Part shown: piece after piece, positions 57,360 through 64,000 of the stretch
How the letters are laid out: the number at the start of each line of letters is the position of its first letter
Numbering within the stretch: position 1 is the stretch's first letter
Origin: Malaya genurostris
Taxonomy: Eukaryota > Arthropoda > Insecta > Diptera > Culicidae
Length of the DNA stretch: 64,000 bases
Assembly: GCF_030247185.1 (NCBI RefSeq)
Contig: NC_080572.1
Location: 153,186,365 to 153,250,364, forward strand
Direction of reading: 5' to 3'
Notes under the pieces: generated by a model
Databases searched by the model: none
What the model saw: only the letters and a program-made list of their open reading frames with translations
Told to the model about the DNA's origin: nothing
Made by a program: the position numbers and the translations under genes

Positions 57360-57965
57360 CTGATTTCCTGTTTGTAGAAATTGTTTGCACTTAATGGATC
57401 ATCCTTGAGTGCGAAAATGTCGTTATATCTTTTGCATTAGTCTATCAATTTATCCTGAGCATTAACTGGTATATTTTCAATCTTAAGCTGATTTTTCAAA
57501 TTTAATATTCGTTTTCTTTATGTTTACATTATCATTTTCGGTTGTGTCGTAGTTGCTTGCTAGGATTACTTCGATTTGTCCAGCAATTCATTAAAAGAAA
57601 TATATTCAAAATTATTGCTGGTATTCATAATATTTACATATTGGGCACCAGGACTGATAAGAGCGTTTGAGTAATTCACTACTGGCTTTAATTCACCGGA
57701 AAGGATAACGTTATCCTCATTGATATATTTTTAATTTAATTTCCCTAATTACTTGACATCTAGGTGATATAATAAATTTTTCATTGAATTTATCTGTAAT
57801 GAGTATTTCGAAAATTTCATCATTTATTTCTAACGTAATTAGCCATGTTTTCAGGCATATATTGCATCCGTAGTTTATTAGGAAGTATCTACCATCTGTA
57901 ATGATAGGTAAGTAATCATTAACTATTTGTTGTATTCAATAATATAATTTAAGGCACACTGCTTA
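57360..57965 (-). pseudogene. Ty3/gypsy pol scrap (PR-RT linker)
   Basis: Minus-strand frames give NDYLPIITDGRYFLINYG, ITDKFNEKFIISPRCQVI, VILSGELKPVVNYSNALI then QYVNIMNTSNNFEYISFN and YNDIFALKDDPLSANNFYKQ. The last resembles the DIFALE/LTTNNFY linker before gypsy-type RTs. Several stops occur. No LTR was found. Confidence 0.5.
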
Positions 57966-58094
57966 AGCTCTAAGATGCCAAGGGTATTTTCTAATCTTAA
58001 TTAACGACTAACTTAAAACTAGAATAGTATCATTAGACTATGTCCTCTCGGGTTCTCGAAAATCCAGCATTCAGCTGGCGATCGGCAGAGGTAG

Positions 58095-58190
58095 ATGATT
58101 TGAATATTGCACGAAGGCCCGGCGGGTGGCCCGCATGCTGGTCTTCGACTGGAGCGGGCTTCCGTGGGCGATGATGGTGATGTTACGGAA
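58095..58190 (-). repeat. Unclassified GC-rich repeat
   Basis: It matches 5225-5300 in inverted orientation (GCGGGTGGCCCGC core). It abuts the 3' side of the minus-strand I-clade LINE remnant. Confidence 0.5.
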
Positions 58191-58343
58191 GAGAATGAAA
58201 GTGAATATTGTGGAAAGCGAGGTAAAAAGGGGGTATGGGAACAAAATGTCTGAAAACTACAGAGATCTAATTAGTTGCCATCGAGATGGTGAAGGGACGG
58301 AGAATGGGGGAACGAAAAAGTTAGTAACAAAAAAAAGATATTG

Positions 58344-60955
58344 TTAGTTCCAATGAAGATGGTGGACAGGGACGGGGATCGAGAGAATCGACCGGATGTT
58401 AGTGTCGACCCTGTAGGTGGAGATTATACTTTCTGAGCGAGGAATAACACATTTTACTTGGACATAAATGTGTTTGAGGAAATGGTATATGAGAAGTATA
58501 TATGAACTATCCCGACTCGCCAACACATCCCGAACCGGAACCTCAGGCGGTCTACCTCGGGCCCTAAAGGATTCCAGTAGCTTCGACCTGGCGTCGCGAT
58601 ACTCTACGCACGACCACACGAAATGCTCGATGTCCTGATAACCGTTGCCATAGGTGCAGAGACCGCTCTCCCCGAGCCCAACACGCCAGAGATATGCGTT
58701 GAAAGTGTAACGATTTGACATGAGCCGCGACATAACACGAATGAAATGTATCCATCGTCCCAGTTCGCCATTGCTCCATGAAGTTTCCCAACTTTCGAGA
58801 GTTTTCTGATGAGAGATACTGAAAAATTCATTGAAGCAGATTGGTCTTTCATAAAGGTCACCTCCTAATGCGCCGTTCAGATAAAGTTCTCAAATGTTCC
58901 CGTATTTTCCCCAGGAAATACTTTCCTGGCTTCATTACCCGGAGAGCTTCTATTGAGCTTAGACTGTCCATGACAATGAAGTAATGGTCTTTGGACAAGG
59001 TTTCAATGATTTCGAGGGTGTACTGAATAGCAGCTAATTCTGCGACGTAAACTGAAGCCGGATCACTGAGTTTGTAAGAAGCGGTGATGTTATGATTGAA
59101 GATACCGAAGCTTGTAGACCTTTTGATGTTTGATCTGTCAGTGTAAAACACTTTTTCACAGTTGACTGTTCTAAATTTATTATGAAAGATATTAGGGGCC
59201 ACTTGAGGGCGTATGTGATCCGGAATTCCACGAATATCTTTTCTCATGTATGTGTCGAAAAACACAGTAGAATTAGAAGTATCCAAGAAATGAGCACGGT
59301 TGGAAGCAAACGAAGAAGGATTAATATTCTGAGCCATGCAATCAAAATACAAGGACATAAAATGGGTCTGAAAATTGAGCTCGACAAGCCCTTCGAAGTT
59401 TTAAATTACCCTCGGATTCGAGATATCGCATCGAATAAGCAATCGATATGAGAGATCCCATAATCGATTTTTATTGTACGAAGAAAGTTGATTCTCTGCT
59501 GGCATTTTTGTTTCAGATACCTGATGTGACATCCCCATGTACCTTTGGAGTCGAACCAGACCCCGAGATATTTAAATTTGAAGACCTGAGCTATGGTTTC
59601 ACCCCCTAGTTGAAGCTGTAATTGTGCTGGTTCTCGCTTCCTTGAAAATACAACTAGCTCAGTTTTCTCCGTAGAGAACTCGATACCCAATTGAAGAGCC
59701 TATGTCGACAAGTTGTCGAGGGTATCTTGGGGTCCTTGGAGATCGGCAGCTTTGGGTCCTATAATAGACACAACGCTGTCGTCGGCAAGTTGTCTTAGCG
59801 TGCCAGATGTGTTGATACATTCATCAATATCGTTACGAAAAATTGTATAAAAGGGGGCTTAAGCATGAACCCTGAGTAAGGCCCATGTAGCTGAATCGTA
59901 TTGTCGACAAATCACCATGCGCGAAATACATGTGTTTCTCGGACAATAGATTATACAAAAAGTTATCCAGAATTGGTAAAAGACCATGCTGATGCAACTT
60001 CTCAGATAGGATGTTTATGGAAACTGAGTCAAAGGCCCCCTTGATATCTAAGAAGACTGATGCCATTTGTCCTTAACGAGCAAATGCCATTTGGATTTTT
60101 GTTGAGAGCAACGCAAGATAACCATTCGTTCCTTTACCCCTGCGGAAACCAAATTGTGTATCTGAAAGTAAGCCAATTATCTAGACGGAACAGAATTATT
60201 TTTTCGAACAATTTCCGGATTGAGGAAAGCAATCGACCGATACGAATTGTGATCGGAGGCTGGTTTTCGAATGACGATAACTCTTATTTGTCTTCAGTAA
60301 TGTGGGACAATATTATCCTCAAGAAGCCTATTGAATAAATTCAATAAGCGCCTTTTGGCAGAGTCAGGCAAATTTTTCAATAAGTTCAATTTGATTTTGT
60401 CTAACCCCGGAGCTTTATTGTTACACGACCACGAGAACTCGACCATCGAAAAAGGTGTTTCGTTTCTGTTTGATAAGGCGACGCGCATGATCGTCTGTTC
60501 CGGAACAGAGTCAGCACATACTTTTTTAGCGAAATCGAATAATCTGTCTTAGAAATCGATAATCCGTCTACGAATCGACGCCAATAACCGCTTTTCTTTG
60601 CTTTAATCAAGCTTTTTATTTTAGCGTCTGATGGCGCGTAGTTTCTACAATTATCAGGTGTCCCATTTTTCCTAAACTCGATATATGATGAAGTTCTCTC
60701 CGCGTTTCATTCTGAGCAGACTTTGTCCCAGCACGGGTTGGGGGGGGGACAAATGTTAGTTTTCGCGCTGGGTACGCGTTTCGTCTGAGCTTGAGTCGCG
60801 GTGTCAAGAATCAAGCCAGCCAAAAACGTGTACTCTTTCTCCGGAGAAAGTTCTTGTGTTGTAGCTAGTTTCTCAGATATCGAATTTGCTTAACATTTTC
60901 AATCTCGATCCAGACGAATAATATGGATTTAGATTTTTGGTAATGTGTATACAGT
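58344..60955 (-). pseudogene. I-clade LINE, second copy, decayed
   Basis: Minus-strand segments parallel the intact copy at 22685-28571: IRLDRD (60900), QAQTKRVP (60815), KAKKSGYWRRFVDGLS, FSWSCNNKAPGLDKIKLN, FLDIKGAFDSVSINIL, LTQGSCLSPLLYN, the LADDS active site near 59780, TEKTELVVFSRKREPA, RNase H (FYTDRSN, VAELAAIQYTLEIIE, IVMDSLSS) and CCHC (CTYGNGYQDIEHFVWSC). It carries many frameshifts, and the endonuclease is largely deleted near 60850. Its N-terminal start reappears at 63815-63900. Confidence 0.9.
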
Positions 60956-60999
60956 TTTTAGACAGGATAGAAACTCACATAACAGCGTTAAAAAACTGG

Positions 61000-63640
61000 A
61001 GGTGGAGCCCTAGTCGCCTGCCGGTCTGAAATCAAATCACGCCAGCTATTCACACCGAACTGCAACGGTGTTGAGCAAATTTGGCTTGCTATCAGTTTCA
61101 AGAATTACACACTTTACCTATGCGCGCTGTACTTGCCGCCTGATCGTGTCAATGATTCTGTTCTAATCGAACACTTAAAGTCTCTCTCGTTTATAACGGC
61201 ATAAGTATCCTTGAACGATAGGATTATTGTGGTCCGTGATTTCAACATTCCTCTTATCAAGTGGGCTCGCTGTTCCACTAGATTAATGTACCCTGATTCT
61301 ACAAGCTCGTCGTTATCTTCTACAGCTTCAAAATTATTGGATGACTACAACACAGCCGGTTTAGTCCAACTAAATGGCGTTTATAATAGCAATGAGCGAC
61401 TGCTGGATCTTTGCTTCGTCAGTCAAGAACTTTCTGCCTCGATTACACTAACGGAAGCTCCAGCAACACCTGTTAAAATTTGTAACCATCATCCACCGCT
61501 TCGAATATATATCTGTGACCAACCTATCACATTCAAGAATCAACATACTGCAACTTTAAAAAACTAGACTACACTGCTATGAGTATTTTTTCTCATCTTT
61601 AGATTGGAACTCTATATTATGAATGCAACTCAGCTGCAGTAACTTGGACTCATGTTTATTATACGCCATGAATCAGATCATACCAAAAAAGACACCTCGT
61701 AAAGCAATCCACCCACCATGGTCTAATCCTACCTCGAAAAACTATAAAAGTGCTAAGCGATCTGCCTTGAAGAAGTTGTCCAAATATCATTCGCTACATC
61801 TCAGATTGCTCTATTCGCGTTTAAACTACTGTTATAAACGTCTAAATAAAACTCTCTACCATAACTACCAACAGCGGATCCAGAGAAGTTTTAGAACGAA
61901 CCCGAAAAGCTTCTGGAGTTACTTCAACGAACAACGTAAAGAAACGGGCTTTCCAACTCGAATGTCATTTGATGGAGTTCAAGCATCAACATCTCCTGAA
62001 ATCTGTGATTTGTTTCGTAAGCCTTTCAGCAGTATTTTTTCGGACGAAATTTTAACTGGCGATCAAATTCATGAAGCGACCGGTAACGTTCCTCCGCGTA
62101 GTCCCTTTGATTCTCATCCAATTATTACGACTACTAAAGTTAGCAAAGCGTGCTCCAAGCCTAAGTCATCATTCAGTGCTGGTCCTGATGGGACCATCTA
62201 TATTACTAAAAAGATGTTCAAATGGTATTTCGATTCCACTATCAATACTGTTTAATAGTTCTTTGAAATCAGGACATTTTCCGGCCATATGGAAATAATC
62301 ATACATTTTTCCCGTCTTTAAGAAGGCAGTAAAACCGAGATATCAAATTATCGTGGAATAGCGGCGCAGTATCCAAATTATTCGAACTAATCGTCTTGGA
62401 CTTCATCCCACATAATTGCTCAAACTATATATCTGAAAGTCAACACGGTTTTATGCCGCAACGATCTACTACTACAAATCTTGTATCTTACACTTCATTT
62501 ATCATAAAATCCCTGCAAGTAGATGCTATATATACTGATTTCTCTGCTTCTTTCGACAAGATCAATCTCCGGATCACAATTTCGAAATTGAGTAGACTTG
62601 GATTCAATGGACCTTTTCTTACTGTGCTCATATTTAACCGATCGCGACATGTCAGTGAAAATAGGAGATTGCACTACGTCTCCATTTACGGTCAGTTCCG
62701 GAGTTCCTCAAGACAGTCATCTTGGTCTGTTCATATTCCTACTCTACCTAAACGATTTAAACATTTTGCTAAAATGCATGATGTTATCGTATGCTGATGA
62801 TTTCACACTCTTTCACCTTATCAAAACCGTCGAAAACGCCAGATTCTTGCAGTCACAACTGGACATTTTTACAAATTGGTGTAGAGTAAACCGAATGACC
62901 GTTAAAGCTTCAAAATGTTCTGTTATTTCTTCACTCCCAAACATTCTATGATTGAATTCGACTACACGATCCTACAAACTGTTCTTAGACGAGAATCGTG
63001 TATTAAAGACTTGGAAGTTATCTTGCATTCGAAAATGAATTAGAAACAACACATTGAATATACCCTCAATACAGCCTCGAAACTGTTAGGGTTCGTCTTC
63101 CGTGTGACGAAAGACTTCAAAAACATATATTGCCTCAAAGCATTATATTGTGCTTAGGTCCGTTCTACACTAGAATATGCAGTTGTGGTTTGGTCACCCT
63201 ACTATCAAAACGACATTCAACGCATAGGAAATATTCAACATAAATTTATTCGTTTTGCGCTTCGCCGACTACCATGGAGAGACCGCCTAAATCTTCCGAG
63301 TTACCAAGATCGCTGCAAGCTCATAGATATCGATCTACTGTCCGTTCGCAGAAATGTGTTCAAGACAGTTTTCATTGCTGATCTTCTCCTGTCACGAATT
63401 GATTACTCGGAGCTTATACGTTTGCTAGATTTTGATATTCGTCGTCGTTGTCTTCAAACTCATCCTTTCCTACGCATTTCTGCCGCCAGAGCAAACTATG
63501 GCCACAACGAGTCATTTGTCAGTATGTGCCGAGTGTTCAATAGCTGTTCAAGTCAGTTCGACTTTTATCTAACTCGTGATACCACCAGGAAATTGTTTAG
63601 TCAAACACTATCTCTTTAGAAGTTTATCGTTAGTTCTAAG
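61000..63640 (+). pseudogene. CR1/jockey-like LINE ORF2, decayed
   Basis: Pieces in order: CALYLPPDRVND and IIVVRDFNIPLIKWARC (endonuclease; Gly of GDFN replaced by Arg), LLDLCFVSQELSA, NYKSAKRSALKKLSKYHS, FSAGPDGTIYIT, SQHGFMPQRSTTTNLVS, YTDFSASFDKIN, YLTDRDMSVKIGDCTTSPF, SGVPQDSHLGLFIFLLYLND, LSYADDFTLFH, then C-terminus EYAVVVWSPYYQNDIQRIG, FIRFALRRLPWRD and FKTVFIADLLLSRID. It is the same general type as 3231-4420. It appears inserted in the minus-strand I-clade LINE. Confidence 0.85.
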
Positions 63641-63814
63641 TACTTAGATATGTAGTTATAATAGTTAATGGTATGCAATATGTTATAATAGTTAATAATA
63701 TGAAATGTATCATTTGGATATTCTGTAATCTGTTGGTAGAAAAGATGAGGAGGTTTTATGCCTACTGGAGACATAGTGTTAGATTGATAATAACCTATCT
63801 CCAGTGGGCTTTTC

Positions 63815-63897
63815 CCTTTTCGTCACATTTCAGATTATTTACTAGAAATTTGAAAGGATCTATTTTTGGGACGATACTTCTACAATTCAACTGAATA
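63815..63897 (-). pseudogene. I-clade LINE endonuclease start (continuation of 58344-60955)
   Basis: Minus strand: VIQLNCRSIVPKIDPFKFLV then NNLKCD, the opening of the same endonuclease (compare ITILQWNCRSIIPKLDSF). The next residues would be those missing upstream of IRLDRD at 60900, so the intervening plus-strand LINE lies within this coding region. Confidence 0.7.
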
Positions 63898-64000
63898 ACA
63901 GTGATTGTATCCGTGACCTCGGTGGGTGACTTAGCCATCGAAGGATATGATCGCTGAAAGAAGGGGCCATTTTGCAGTCAACTGCTTCATGAATGTTTTA

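Overview
The window looks like intron-rich insect DNA, most likely from a culicine (Aedes-type) mosquito. The evidence is the only host gene seen, an animal unconventional myosin of the myosin XV (sisyphus/Myo10A) class on the minus strand, together with a mosquito-like repeat mix: a DD37E mariner-type element (ITmD37E), DD41D rosa-like mariners, I-, L1-, RTE- and CR1/jockey-type LINEs, a Ty3/gypsy element and tRNA-derived SINEs, one resembling Feilai. The species call is inference from family content. No bacterial operon, CRISPR array or rRNA is visible.

Layout. 1-5.6 kb holds broken LINEs and a 2.26 kb non-coding retroposon (945-3206) flanked by a perfect 24-bp target-site duplication (TSD). 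5.67-13.89 kb is a tandem duplication of about 4.1 kb. From 11.4 to 22.1 kb lies a deeply nested stack: a Harbinger-like MITE (TAA TSD) is split by a hAT-like element (8-bp TSD). Inside that sits a DD41D mariner, split by a gypsy LTR element (TSD GTATC, identical 199-bp LTRs), which is itself split by a second DD41D mariner. All of this sits in a palindrome-rich repeat. A farther copy of that repeat is split by an apparently full-length I-clade LINE (22685-28571) with two intact ORFs. 29.2-30.9 kb carries an inverted copy of the palindrome-rich repeat. 31-35.6 kb holds a LINE scrap, a foldback element, a second copy of the non-coding retroposon (32894-34541, 22-bp TSD) and a TA-flanked MITE.

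35.85-41.25 kb contains two myosin exons (40155-41248 and 35855-40100) separated by a 54-bp intron. They encode the myosin motor domain, three IQ motifs, a MyTH4 domain, a FERM-like stretch and a long disordered Q/P-rich tail. Both outer edges are splice sites, so the flanking sequence is probably intron on both sides and the repeats are intronic cargo.

41.9-64 kb is a second stack of decayed elements: RTE LINE, L1-clade LINE carrying three SINEs, ITmD37E inside a jockey-like scrap, a LINE with a PHD-type finger fused to its endonuclease, a TTAA-flanked 698-bp foldback element, a gypsy scrap, and a second I-clade LINE interrupted by a CR1/jockey-like LINE. The only protein-coding potential that looks intact is the myosin and the two ORFs of the 22.7-28.6 kb LINE.
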